From: an uncultured Lysobacteraceae bacterium
GTDB taxonomy: Bacteria; Pseudomonadota; Gammaproteobacteria; Xanthomonadales; Rhodanobacteraceae
DNA length: 11,823 nt
Assembly (NCBI GenBank): GCA_946480705.1
Contig: CAMLLF010000042.1
Location: 1-11,823, forward strand
Direction of reading: 5' to 3'
The translations under genes were made by a program, and so were the position numbers. Position 1 is the first letter of the stretch; each line of letters begins with the position of its first letter. This document shows positions 6,901 to 11,494 of the stretch, piece by piece. Under the pieces are notes generated by a model. That model was not told the origin of the DNA. It saw only the letters and a program-made list of their open reading frames with translations, and made no database searches.

Positions 6901-9117
6901 CGAGAAGAGGAACAGGAAGTGGCCGTTCGCGTCGGTCGTCGTGCTGCCGATCTGCGTGCCGGCTGCGTTGTAGAGGTTGATCACGACGTTCTGGATCGCG
7001 GGTTCGCCCGGATCCTGGCGGCCGTTGCCGTTCGAATCGCGCCACACGCGGTTGCCGATCTGCACCGGCGATTCTTCGCAGAGGATTTCGATGTCGCCGA
7101 TGCCGCCGGCCTTGCCGAAGGTCGAGGTGCCGTCCTCGTAGAGCCGGAATTCATGCCGCACATTGCCGGCGAGGCGCGCGTTCGCGCCGTTGTCGTTGCG
7201 ATAGACGCGCACGCCGGCGTTGAAGGTGCCGTCGACGTCGAACACGGTCGACATGAAATTGCCGCTGCCCGGACGCCACAGCAGCGAACCCATCGCGGTC
7301 TCGCGGTGGAAGTCCGGGTTGAAGTCGAAGTCGTAGTACTCCTCCCAATAGAACTCGCGATTGCCCGGGCCGGAATTGATGTTCGTGCCCGCGCCGGTGC
7401 TGTTCGGATCGCTGGTCGCGCTCGTGCCGCAGCTGCCCGCGTTTTCGAGCGCCCAGGCGCCGCCGGCGCCGTTGCGGCAGGCCATCAGCAGGTCGCCGCC
7501 CTGGCGCGTGGAATCGTTCTGGTCGCCGTTCGGACCGATCTCGCCGCTGTCGTAGGTCTGGTCGGCCAGGCGGTCGCGCAGGCCGATCGCCATGCGGCCC
7601 TGCGCGTCGAATTCGATGTCGGTCAGGATCGGCTGCGGATACAGCCAGAAGTTGGCGCTGCCGACTGCGTCGGCCGGCTGGTAGGTGTCGGCCCAGGGAT
7701 TCCACTCGCCGTCGGTCGTGGCGGAGCCGAGGCCGTTGTTGAGGAACTGGCGCGGATAGTTGAGCGGGAATTCGATGACCGGCGTCGTCGAGAACACGTT
7801 CGTCGCCGGGTTCATCGCGTACACGTAGCCGCGCATCGCGGCTTTGGCCGCGGCGAGCGTCGCGCCCGCGCCGCGCATGCTCTGCGCCGTGCAGACCATG
7901 CCGATGTACAGCGTGCCGTCGAAGAACTTCGTCGCGAACGGACGGATGTCGTCGGTGCTCGGCGCCGCGGCGCTCGGTACGGCGCCGCTGCAGCTCGTCG
8001 GCACCGGCACGGGGACGCGCACGATCTGCGCCGCCGTCGGCGCGGTCGGCCCCGTGCCGATCGGCAGCACGAGCACTTCGCGCTGGAACAGATTGATCGT
8101 GTAGAGCGTCAGGCCGTCTTCGGAGATTTCCAGATCGCCGAGGCCGCGCTTGCCGACGACGCCGTAGCTCGCCGCGTCGCGTGTCCAGTCGGTGCCCGCC
8201 GGATGCGGATTCGTGCCGGTGTCGATGCCGGCCATGCCGTTGACCGTGATGAACGGCGCCGCGGCGATGTTCGTCGAGTTGCGCGTCACACCGGGCGAGC
8301 GATAGATCGTGCCGGTGTTCGAGTCCGGTCCCTGCGGCGAGCCGCGGTGCACGTACGCGGACGAGAACAGGCTCTGCGTGCGGCGCTGGTAGGCGATGCC
8401 GTAGACCGCGCCGGTCTGGTCGGACAGGCCGTACTCGCGCTGCGCCTGCACGCCGGCGGTCTCCGGGCCGCCTCGTTCGGGCTGGTTGCTCGACAGCCAG
8501 GTGTCGAAGTTCTGGCCGGGATTGAGGATGGCCCCGGTGACCGGATCGGCGTCGTGGGTGGTGCCGCGCGCGTCGTAGTCGAAGCCGAACAGCGTGGGCA
8601 GGCCCGGCGAGGGATTGCCGAACGCGAAGAACCCGGCGACCACGGCCGGCGGCGTCGGCCCCGCGCAGTACTGCGCCGGGTTGTTGAAGCCCGCATTGAC
8701 CGTGGCCGTGCTCGTCGCGACGAACTGCACCGAGGTCGGATTGCCCGTGCCGAATGCCGCGGTCGCGAGCGCGCTGCCTTCGCCGGTGAACTCGACGCGG
8801 AATGGTCCGCCGCTGGCGATGGTCAAGGTGTAGCTGCCGAGTGCCGGTGCGTTCGCCGCCGTGCAGGCCGCGACCGGCACGCTGGCGGCGGAGCAGCTCT
8901 GATCGAAGGTGGTTGCGGTTGCGACACTGGTACCGGCGGCGTTGTAGGCCGTGACCGTGATGCCGCCGAGTCCGGGTTCGCCTGCGTCGGCGACGCCGTC
9001 GGCGTCGAAGTCGCGAAATACCGTTCCGGTGATGTCGGCCAGTGCGGCCTGCGAGAAGAGCAGGACTAACGCTGCGAGTCCTGTTCTTGTGAAATGCGTC
9101 ACATTTTGCCGAGACAC
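1..9117 (-). CDS. Giant secreted SdrD-B / GEVED / DUF11 repeat protein (C-terminus outside window)
   Basis: Open for 3039 codons without a stop, running off the left edge. Start GTG at 9117 has GGGGAG 7 nt upstream and gives a Sec signal peptide at residues 1-27 (polar FTRTG, hydrophobic LAALVLLF, cleavage ALA|D). Domains by residue: 28-150 SdrD-B-like (TGTVFRDFDADG..DAGEPGL); 151-684 less defined region with propeller-like strands (ISEDGLTLYTINL, FFDGTLYIGMVC); 685-833 SdrD-B-like (IGNRVWRDSNGNGRQDPGEP); 834-2563 ten GEVED repeats; 2565-2720 SdrD-B-like (LGNLVWNDRNNNGVVDGGEP); 2721-2894 and 2895-3039+ DUF11 repeats (FDLALRKT..AGQPGPF). These families are beta-sandwich modules of large exported proteins, so an extracellular adhesive or structural role is likely, but this is inferred. 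No enzyme motif was seen. The anchoring type (PEP-CTERM, IPTL-CTERM, autotransporter or free release) cannot be judged because the end is missing. It stands alone, with its own promoter candidate at 9269-9285. Confidence 0.9.
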   Translation of the reverse strand, partial: MSRQNVTHFTRTGLAALVLLFSQAALADITGTVFRDFDADGVADAGEPGLGGITVTAYNAAGTSVATATTFDQSCSAASVPVAACTAANAPALGSYTLTIASGGPFRVEFTGEGSALATAAFGTGNPTSVQFVATSTATVNAGFNNPAQYCAGPTPPAVVAGFFAFGNPSPGLPTLFGFDYDARGTTHDADPVTGAILNPGQNFDTWLSSNQPERGGPETAGVQAQREYGLSDQTGAVYGIAYQRRTQSLFSSAYVHRGSPQGPDSNTGTIYRSPGVTRNSTNIAAAPFITVNGMAGIDTGTNPHPAGTDWTRDAASYGVVGKRGLGDLEISEDGLTLYTINLFQREVLVLPIGTGPTAPTAAQIVRVPVPVPTSCSGAVPSAAAPSTDDIRPFATKFFDGTLYIGMVCTAQSMRGAGATLAAAKAAMRGYVYAMNPATNVFSTTPVIEFPLNYPRQFLNNGLGSATTDGEWNPWADTYQPADAVGSANFWLYPQPILTDIEFDAQGRMAIGLRDRLADQTYDSGEIGPNGDQNDSTRQGGDLLMACRNGAGGAWALENAGSCGTSATSDPNSTGAGTNINSGPGNREFYWEEYYDFDFNPDFHRETAMGSLLWRPGSGNFMSTVFDVDGTFNAGVRVYRNDNGANARLAGNVRHEFRLYEDGTSTFGKAGGIGDIEILCEESPVQIGNRVWRDSNGNGRQDPGEPAIQNVVINLYNAAGTQIGSTTTDANGHFLFLFSIGAIDPSTTDNTVIQPNPYGAAVTLLVAPANFNAGNPLAGFTRTLANTGGALRDSNGVATTVAGGGPSGTGFVATVGAAGRNDHTIDFGFGIADFGDLPDTGVGSGIGNYSTVASDGGAMHSIVPGLQMGATVDGESDGQPNAAATGDDTNGAPDDEDGVTVADLSLRVAAAANVRINATNTTGAPAQLCGFIDFNGDGDFADAGESAAAVAVPTGSNNVQFTLAFGTVPAGSAASTYARFRLSDTIAACAPNGAVGAGEVEDYPVGITPLDFGDLPDTAAGTSTGNYNTQEADAGANHRIVTGLFMGATVDAEANGQQSLNANGDDTAGAPDDEDGVTVADLQFVTGSPATVRVNATNQTAAAASLCGFVDFNGDGDFADAGETAPAIAVGTGTNNVQFTLNFGTAPAGAATTYARFRLSSPSGACTPTGFGGDGEVEDYPAGVIPVDMGDLPDTTAGIGNGNYSTLRANNGPRHPRTATAPTLGATVDTEADGQPNAGATGDGTDEDGVTIPALTVGANATVTAVASNPNAAAAQLCGFLDFNGDGDFADAGETAAATPVASGTSNGSFPINFGTVPAGAAASTYARFRLSSGPGACTPDGLATDGEVEDYVVGIGTLDLGDLPAPLYPTLLAGNGARHPIVAGLVLGASVDAEADGQPNAAASGDDANGTPDDEDGVTVSDLSLVAGSGASVRVNATNTTGAAAQLCGFVDFNGDGDFADANETAPAMPVPTGSNNLQFTLNFGTVPTSVATSTYARFRLSTDVGACSAAGAATNGEVEDYAVAIGLVDLGDLPDTGAGSGNGNYSTVLADNGPRHPVVAGLRLGANEDGEADGQPSATADGDDANGVPDDEDGVTVADLALVGGAPANVRVNATNTTGAAAQLCGFVDFNADGDFADAGETAPAIAVATGSNNVQFTLAFGTVPGTAATSTYARFRLSTAAGACTANGAAPDGEVEDYAVAISQTDFGDLPDTGAGSGTGNYSTLTTDNGPRHPIVAGLRLGANEDGEADGLPGTSASGDDADGTPDDEDGINTADLALTAGTTATVRATATNTLASAAQLCGFIDFNADGDFADAGETAPAVVVPSGSNGAPFTLNFGACSPVGAATDGEVEDYPVSAGLLDFGDLPDAAAGTGTGNYATLLADDGPRHPIVAGLRLGLDEDGEAEGQPATNADGDDANGTPDDEDGVTIADLSLTGGTAAAVRVNATNTTGSAAQLCGFVDFNGDGDFADAGETAPAAAVATGSTNVQFTLNFGTVPTSAVSSTYARFRLSTDAGACSATGIAANGEVEDYPVGIAQVDYGDLPDTAAGSGNGNYSTLSSDNGPRHPIVAGLHLGTNEDGEADGQPGTGADGDDTNGTPDDEDGVTVADLVLTAGTAANVRVNATNATGSAAQLCGFVDYNADGDFADAGETAAAIAVPTGSNDVQFTLNFGTVPVTAAASSYARFRLSTDTTACGANGPATDGEVEDYAVSVGQLDFGDLPDTGAGSGTGNYSTLLGDNGPRHPIVPTLFLGATEDGEADGQPGVAANGDGADEDGVTLADLNLTAGSAATIRVAATNTSGSAAQLCGFVDFNGDGDFADAGEATFAAIPNGTNGATFPLAFAVPATAVTASYARFRLSTDTGACSPVGAAPDGEVEDYPVGITVVDYGDLPDTGAGSGAGNYSTLLADDGARHPIVAGLRIGANEDAEANGQPSAAANGDDTNGTPDDEDGVNTADLALSRGVAPTVRVTATNTTGAAALLCGFLDYNADGDFADTGEAAQVAVPNGSNGAPFTLAFGTVPNTAAAASHARFRLSTDAACTPNGAATNGEVEDYPITSGAGVLSLGNLVWNDRNNNGVVDGGEPGIAGVAVVLYRDSDNNGTPDGPSIATTNTDGSGNYLFAALDPDNYLVAITPPAGYRTSTGSGLPPLLPTGSYEPAPDPDNDVNNDDNGTLNGASIVTQSVTLAVGAEPVNDGDVDANSNLSVDFGLVGNFDLALRKTVTAGQPGPFIPGSDVSFDIEVINQGGIPATTIVLNDYIPAGFALSPNETNWTSVSPTLATRTIAGPLAPGASTTVTITLRIQNGAVSPLVNRAEIASADDDGNTNTPPPTDIDSTPDGNPGNDAGGSPGTPSDDSVGGNGTGTPGGTDPNTDEDDADPAQVTFGTGFDLALRKTLTAGQPGPFLPGQDVTFDVTVFNQGTVQATTIVINDYIPAGFELSPVELNWNPVNPSLATRMIGGPLAPGASTTVTITLRILPTATSPLVNRAEIGSADDDGDSSTTPPTDIDSTPDGNPGNDGGGAAGTPSDDAIG
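957..1426 (-). other. Third SdrD-B-like domain (linker between GEVED array and DUF11 repeats)
   Basis: The protein here reads LGNLVWNDRNNNGVVDGGEP, then AVVLYRDSDNNGTPDG, GNYLFAALDPDNYLVAI and finally an acidic stretch PDPDNDVNNDDNG before SVDFGLVG. The N-x-VWxDxNxNGxxDxGEPG signature and the GxYxFxxLxPGxY-like strand are those of SdrD B-like domains, calcium-stabilised beta-sandwich spacers first described in staphylococcal surface proteins. Residues about 2565-2720. Confidence 0.85.
1431..6618 (-). repeat. Ten tandem GEVED-domain repeats within the giant protein
   Basis: Each unit begins with (F/Y/L/M)GDLP and ends with GEVEDY. First bases of the units on the minus strand are 6618, 6084, 5553, 5037, 4524, 3990, 3519, 2985, 2451 and 1938; the last ends near 1431. 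Lengths are 178, 177, 172, 171, 178, 157, 178, 178, 171 and about 169 residues, all in phase. The usual order inside a unit is GDLPDT, GNYST, RHPIVAGL.LG, EADGQP, an acidic loop ending DDEDGV, LCGFxDFNGDGDFADAGE, FTLNFGTVP, YARFRLST, GAC, GEVEDYP. Two cysteines (LCGF and the GAC-type site) occur in all ten and could form a disulfide in each domain. The DxNxDGDFxDxxE loop resembles a calcium-binding loop. Unit 6 is short (see separate entry), unit 4 has a contracted linker, and units 3 and 9 have a shortened acidic loop. Confidence 0.92.
3519..3990 (-). repeat. GEVED unit 6, internally deleted by 63 nt
   Basis: Units 5 and 7 on either side are 534 nt; this one is 471 nt, exactly 21 codons shorter. 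The gap is visible at 3588-3594, where the protein reads FTLNFG directly into ACSPVG. Other units have about 21 residues there, of the form TVPxxAxxSTYARFRLSTDxG. The frame is kept and the second cysteine survives, but the conserved YARFRLS segment, likely a core beta strand, is absent. An in-frame slippage or recombination loss is the simplest reading. Confidence 0.88.
7063..8667 (-). other. N-terminal 534-residue region of unclear fold (residues 151-684)
   Basis: It lies between the first two SdrD-B-like domains. It begins CAGPTPPAVVAGFFAFGNP and ends FGKAGGIGDIEILCE. Several stretches look like beta-propeller blades: GAVYGIAYQRRTQSLFSSAYVHRG, GDLEISEDGLTLYTINLFQ, DIRPFATKFFDGTLYIGMVC, ILTDIEFDAQGRMAIGLRDR. 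Near its end is an aromatic acidic run, FYWEEYYDFDFNPDFHRE, followed by GSLLWRPGSG. No catalytic motif is recognisable. A propeller with a long C-terminal insertion is possible but not shown. This is the only large non-repeat part of the visible protein and the best candidate for a specific binding function. Confidence 0.5.
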
Positions 9118-9124
9118 GCGCGCG

Positions 9125-9130
9125 CTCCCC
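9125..9130 (-). promoter_or_regulatory. Shine-Dalgarno of the giant gene, deciding the GTG start
   Basis: GGGGAG on the minus strand sits 7 nt before GTG 9117. The next in-frame GTG (9102) has no purine-rich element before it. The upstream ATGs at 9154 and 9158 are in other frames, so 9117 is the supported start. Confidence 0.75.
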
Positions 9131-9133
9131 GGA

Positions 9134-9149
9134 AGCCCGTCTGCGGGCT
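9134..9149 (-). promoter_or_regulatory. Leader hairpin just upstream of the Shine-Dalgarno
   Basis: AGCCCG-CAGA-CGGGCT forms a perfect 6-bp GC-rich stem with a 4-nt loop in the mRNA, ending 3 nt before the GGGGAG element. It could hold the ribosome site open or serve as a regulatory structure. It has no T-run, so it is not a terminator. Confidence 0.45.
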
Positions 9150-9254
9150 CCCATTCATGGTGAAGACGATTGAGTCGTTGATCCCCTGCGCCGCCGTACG
9201 TTTGGTCTGGCTAAACGGTCCCTGGCGGCTCGCTGATCGTCGCAAAACGGCAGC

Positions 9255-9267
9255 GTAGGGTGGGTTA
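9255..9267 (+). repeat. GTAGGGTGGGTTA motif, possible degenerate interspersed repeat arm
   Basis: GTAGGGTGGGTTA followed 6 nt later by GTAAC resembles one intact arm of a widespread bacterial interspersed palindrome (GTAGGGTGGGTTA ... TAACCCACC) recalled from many genomes. The second arm here is degenerate. It overlaps the predicted transcription start of the giant gene. Confidence 0.25.
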
Positions 9268-9278
9268 CATCAAGTAAC
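9264..9278. promoter_or_regulatory. Inverted repeat GTTAC-N5-GTAAC overlapping the -12 region
   Basis: A 5-bp perfect dyad whose centre is the putative -12 element and whose arm touches the -24 element. It could be a repressor operator covering the promoter, or chance. Confidence 0.3.
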
Positions 9279-9285
9279 GTGCCAG
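9269..9285 (-). promoter_or_regulatory. Sigma-54 (RpoN)-like -24/-12 promoter of the giant gene
   Basis: Minus strand reads CTGGCACG-TTAC-TTGAT. TGGCACG matches the -24 element fully. The 4-nt spacer is the canonical one. The -12 element TTGAT differs from TTGC(A/T) by one base, the C of the usually conserved GC. A run of seven T (9286-9292) lies just upstream of the -24 element, as is common in such promoters. Predicted transcription start is about 9258, giving a leader of about 140 nt. No convincing sigma-70 promoter was seen nearby. The -12 mismatch keeps this tentative. Confidence 0.5.
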
Positions 9286-9322
9286 AAAAAAACTGTGACA
9301 GATTGGATGCTTAGCGATTCGT

Positions 9323-9340
9323 ATTCGACCAAAGTCGAAT
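9323..9340. promoter_or_regulatory. 7-bp dyad, possible activator-binding site
   Basis: ATTCGAC-CAAA-GTCGAAT is a perfect inverted repeat with a 4-nt centre. It lies about 65-83 nt upstream of the start predicted from the sigma-54-like promoter, close to where enhancer-binding proteins bind. A short A/T-rich stretch follows on the plus strand (9344-9351), so a weak hairpin or terminator role is an alternative. Confidence 0.4.
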
Positions 9341-9454
9341 CCACTATTTTTATCCCTACCCGGGAAACCCCTCACGCCTCAAACGTTTACAAACTCAGGC
9401 GGAGCTGAACAAAACCACCAAAAAAAAAGCGTTGCGCAAGGTGGCGCCCGCGCC

Positions 9455-9481
9455 AACGAAAACGGGCCGCAAAGCGGCCCG
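9455..9481 (-). terminator. Intrinsic terminator of the aldehyde dehydrogenase gene
   Basis: On the minus strand CGGGCCGC-TTT-GCGGCCCG forms an 8-bp perfect GC stem with a 3-nt loop, followed by TTTTCGTT. It begins 45 nt after the stop codon of the dehydrogenase. A further run of nine T (9420-9428, minus strand) lies downstream and may act as a back-up release point. Confidence 0.85.
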
Positions 9482-9525
9482 TCGAGGGATGACACCGGTA
9501 GGCGCGACGCGGGTCGCGCGCGGGA

Positions 9526-11061
9526 TCAGAATTCGAACTTGATGCCCTGGGCCAGCGGCAGCGCGTCGGAGTAGTTGATCGTGTTGGTCTGGCGGCGCAT
9601 GTAGGCCTTCCAGGAATCCGAACCCGACTCGCGGCCGCCGCCGGTTTCCTTCTCGCCGCCGAACGCGCCGCCGATCTCCGCACCCGAGGTGCCGATGTTG
9701 ACGTTCGCGATGCCGCAGTCCGAACCCGCCGCCGACAGGAACGCTTCGGCCGACTTCACGTTCTGCGTGAAGATCGACGAGGACAGGCCCTGCGGCACGC
9801 CGTTCTGGTAGTCCAGCGCTTCGTCGAGCGATTTGAACGGCATGACATAGAGGATCGGCGCGAAGGTTTCGCTCTGCACGACCTCGTCGCTGTTCTTCAG
9901 GCCCGTGATGATGGTCGGCAGCACGAAGTTGCCCGGGCGGTCGGTCAGCGCCGCGCCGCCGGTCGCCACGGTGCCGCCGGCGGCCTTGGCCTTCTCGATC
10001 GCGCCGAGGTAGCGCTGCACCGACGCCTTGTCGGTCAGCGGGCCCATCAGCGTCGTCGGCAGCGTCGGATCGCCGATCTTGCCTTCGACCTGCTTGTAGG
10101 CGCCGACCAGCGTCGCGAGCACGCCGTCGTAGATCGATTCGTGCACGAACAGGCGGCGCGTCGTCGTGCAGCGCTGGCCGGCCGTGCCGACCGCGCCGAA
10201 CACGATGCCCGGAATCGCGAGCTTCAGGTCGGCGGTTTCGTCGACGATGATCGCGTTGTTGCCGCCGAGTTCGAGCAGCGAACGGCCCATGCGCTGCGCG
10301 ACGCGCTCGCCGACGAGGCGGCCGACCTGCGTCGAACCGGTGAAGCTCATCAGCGGAATGCGGTGGTCGTCGACGAACTTCTGCGCCAGATCCGTGCGCG
10401 CGTCGTTGAACAGGAAAAAGATGTTCGGGAAACCGCCGGCCTTCAGCGCGTCATTGCAGATCTGCATCGACGCGATCGCCGACAGCGGGGTCTTCGGCGA
10501 CGGCTTCCAGATCGTGATGTTGCCGCAGATCGCCGAGAGGAACGCATTCCAGGCCCAGACCGCGACCGGGAAGTTGAACGCCGAGATCACGCCGACGATG
10601 CCGAGCGGATGCCACTGCTCGTACATGCGGTGGCCGGGACGCTCCGAATGCATGGTGTAGCCGTACAGCATGCGCGACTGGCCGACGGCGAAATCGGCGA
10701 TGTCGATCATTTCCTGCACTTCGCCGTCGCCTTCGGGCTTGATCTTGCCCATCTCCAGCGCGACCAGCGAACCCAGCGCATCTTTATGCCTGCGCAGCGC
10801 TTCGCCGCAGAGACGGATGGCTTCGCCGCGCTTGGGCGCCGGCGTCGTGCGCCAGGTTTTGAATGCCGCCTGGGCGCGGCCCATGATGGTTTCGTAGTCC
10901 GCCTCCGAGCTCGCGTGAACGCGGGCGATGACTTCGTTGTTGCTCGGATTGATCGATTCCAGCACGCCGGCATCGCTGGTCGACGACCACTCGCCGTTGC
11001 CGAGGTAGGTGCCCGAATTCATCTCGGCCAGATTCAGGGCCTTGAGGATCTGCTGCGACAT
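9526..11061 (-). CDS. amaB: ALDH7-family aldehyde dehydrogenase (alpha-aminoadipate semialdehyde / piperideine-6-carboxylate dehydrogenase type)
   Basis: Complete, 511 residues, the normal size for the family. It should oxidise alpha-aminoadipate semialdehyde, in equilibrium with piperideine-6-carboxylate, to alpha-aminoadipate with NAD+, a step of lysine or pipecolate catabolism in the cytoplasm. Visible motifs: AFNFPVAVW with N163, WKPSPKTP with K186 (cofactor site), FTGSTQVG 240-247, [10 protein letters not shown] with general base E264, [12 protein letters not shown] with nucleophile C298, ETFAPI with E398, and the ALDH7-typical [22 protein letters not shown] near the C-terminus. ATG 11061 is chosen because GGAG (11067-11070) lies 5 nt before it and MSQQ fits family length; a longer in-frame start exists upstream but adds only a Pro/Ala-rich low-complexity stretch. 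No other lysine-pathway gene is adjacent. Antiquitin-like relatives also oxidise betaine and lipid-derived aldehydes, so substrate is inferred from family. Symbol by similarity to pseudomonad AmaB. Confidence 0.87.
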   Translation of the reverse strand: MSQQILKALNLAEMNSGTYLGNGEWSSTSDAGVLESINPSNNEVIARVHASSEADYETIMGRAQAAFKTWRTTPAPKRGEAIRLCGEALRRHKDALGSLVALEMGKIKPEGDGEVQEMIDIADFAVGQSRMLYGYTMHSERPGHRMYEQWHPLGIVGVISAFNFPVAVWAWNAFLSAICGNITIWKPSPKTPLSAIASMQICNDALKAGGFPNIFFLFNDARTDLAQKFVDDHRIPLMSFTGSTQVGRLVGERVAQRMGRSLLELGGNNAIIVDETADLKLAIPGIVFGAVGTAGQRCTTTRRLFVHESIYDGVLATLVGAYKQVEGKIGDPTLPTTLMGPLTDKASVQRYLGAIEKAKAAGGTVATGGAALTDRPGNFVLPTIITGLKNSDEVVQSETFAPILYVMPFKSLDEALDYQNGVPQGLSSSIFTQNVKSAEAFLSAAGSDCGIANVNIGTSGAEIGGAFGGEKETGGGRESGSDSWKAYMRRQTNTINYSDALPLAQGIKFEF

Positions 11062-11414
11062 GGGAACTCCGAAAGCGGGGGAAGCGGGAGGCGCGCACCC
11101 GGGAAACCGCGTGGCGGCGCGGGCGGCACAAAGGGCGCGGATTATAGCAATCGGCTCCGGCGGGGCCGGGGCGGTCGGGCGTGGCTCTGCCGGGGGCGGG
11201 GGAAATGGCCCCGTTGGGGCGAACAACCGAGCGGCCAGGTAGGAACCGGAGGTGGCCGGTAATCGCGTCGCTCCGGGGCGGGCACTCTAAGTTCTTACTA
11301 ACTATCCACTACTTTCCCTACCTCGGCTTCTCTCGCGTCCCGCCCGCGTGCGAAAATCCCGCCGCGCTGCGGCAACCGCCGCCGGGGCAGCGCATCACTT
11401 CCTCGCGACACCCC
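11062..11414. other. Intergenic region between dehydrogenase and tRNA
   Basis: It holds the Shine-Dalgarno (11067-11070) and extended -10 of the dehydrogenase. A very G-rich plus-strand tract follows (11155-11240), then a lower-GC patch at 11287-11325. The plus-strand promoter of the tRNA must lie in the right half. GAAAAT at 11352-11357 is a weak -10 candidate without a clear -35. A small GCCGC-GCT-GCGGC stem (11361-11373) may lie in the leader. No coding sequence is supported here. Confidence 0.5.
11141..11149 (-). promoter_or_regulatory. Extended -10 promoter of the dehydrogenase gene
   Basis: Minus strand reads TGC-TATAAT, a perfect extended -10 (TGnTATAAT). No recognisable TTGACA lies 17 nt upstream, where the sequence is GC-rich, which fits an extended -10 promoter. 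The start would be near 11134, giving a leader of about 70 nt. Confidence 0.6.
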
Positions 11415-11491
11415 GGCCCCGTAGCTCAGCTGGATAGAGCGTCCCCCTCCTAAGGGGAAGGTCGTACGTTCGAATCGTATCGGGGCCGCCA
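11415..11491 (+). tRNA. tRNA-Arg (anticodon CCT)
   Basis: 77 nt including an encoded CCA. Acceptor stem GGCCCCG / CGGGGCC (11415-11421 / 11481-11487) followed by G and CCA. D arm GCTC-AGCTGGATA-GAGC. Anticodon stem TCCCC / GGGGA with loop CTCCTAA, anticodon CCT at 11449-11451, reading AGG. T arm GTACG-TTCGAAT-CGTAT with one G-T pair. All arms close. AGG is a rare codon in such GC-rich genomes, and genes for this minor tRNA are common integration sites for mobile elements, though no duplicated 3' end is seen in the window. Confidence 0.97.
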
Positions 11492-11494
11492 TTT

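Noticed and set aside
1510..9069. 2519-codon plus-strand open frame as a real giant gene
   Set aside because: Its translation is Arg/Val/Ala/Glu-rich with no recognisable domain. The opposite strand in the same place encodes signal peptide, SdrD-B-like, GEVED and DUF11 modules with clear conserved motifs and a good ribosome site.
7151..9154. Minus-strand frame starting at ATG 9154 as the true N-terminus
   Set aside because: It is Arg-rich low-complexity sequence in a shifted frame. The GTG 9117 frame has a Shine-Dalgarno and a proper signal peptide.
9323..9351. Plus-strand intrinsic terminator at ATTCGAC-N4-GTCGAAT followed by an A/T-rich stretch
   Set aside because: The stem is AT-containing and only 7 bp, the T-run is not immediate, and no plus-strand gene lies upstream. 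A binding site is more likely.
11062..11226. N-terminal extension of the dehydrogenase to 11226
   Set aside because: It adds 55 Pro/Ala-rich residues unlike the family, crosses the extended -10 promoter, and the ATG at 11061 has its own Shine-Dalgarno.
10141..11262. 373-codon plus-strand frame opposite the dehydrogenase
   Set aside because: Arg/Ala-rich antisense shadow of a highly conserved ALDH7 gene; no motifs or ribosome site.
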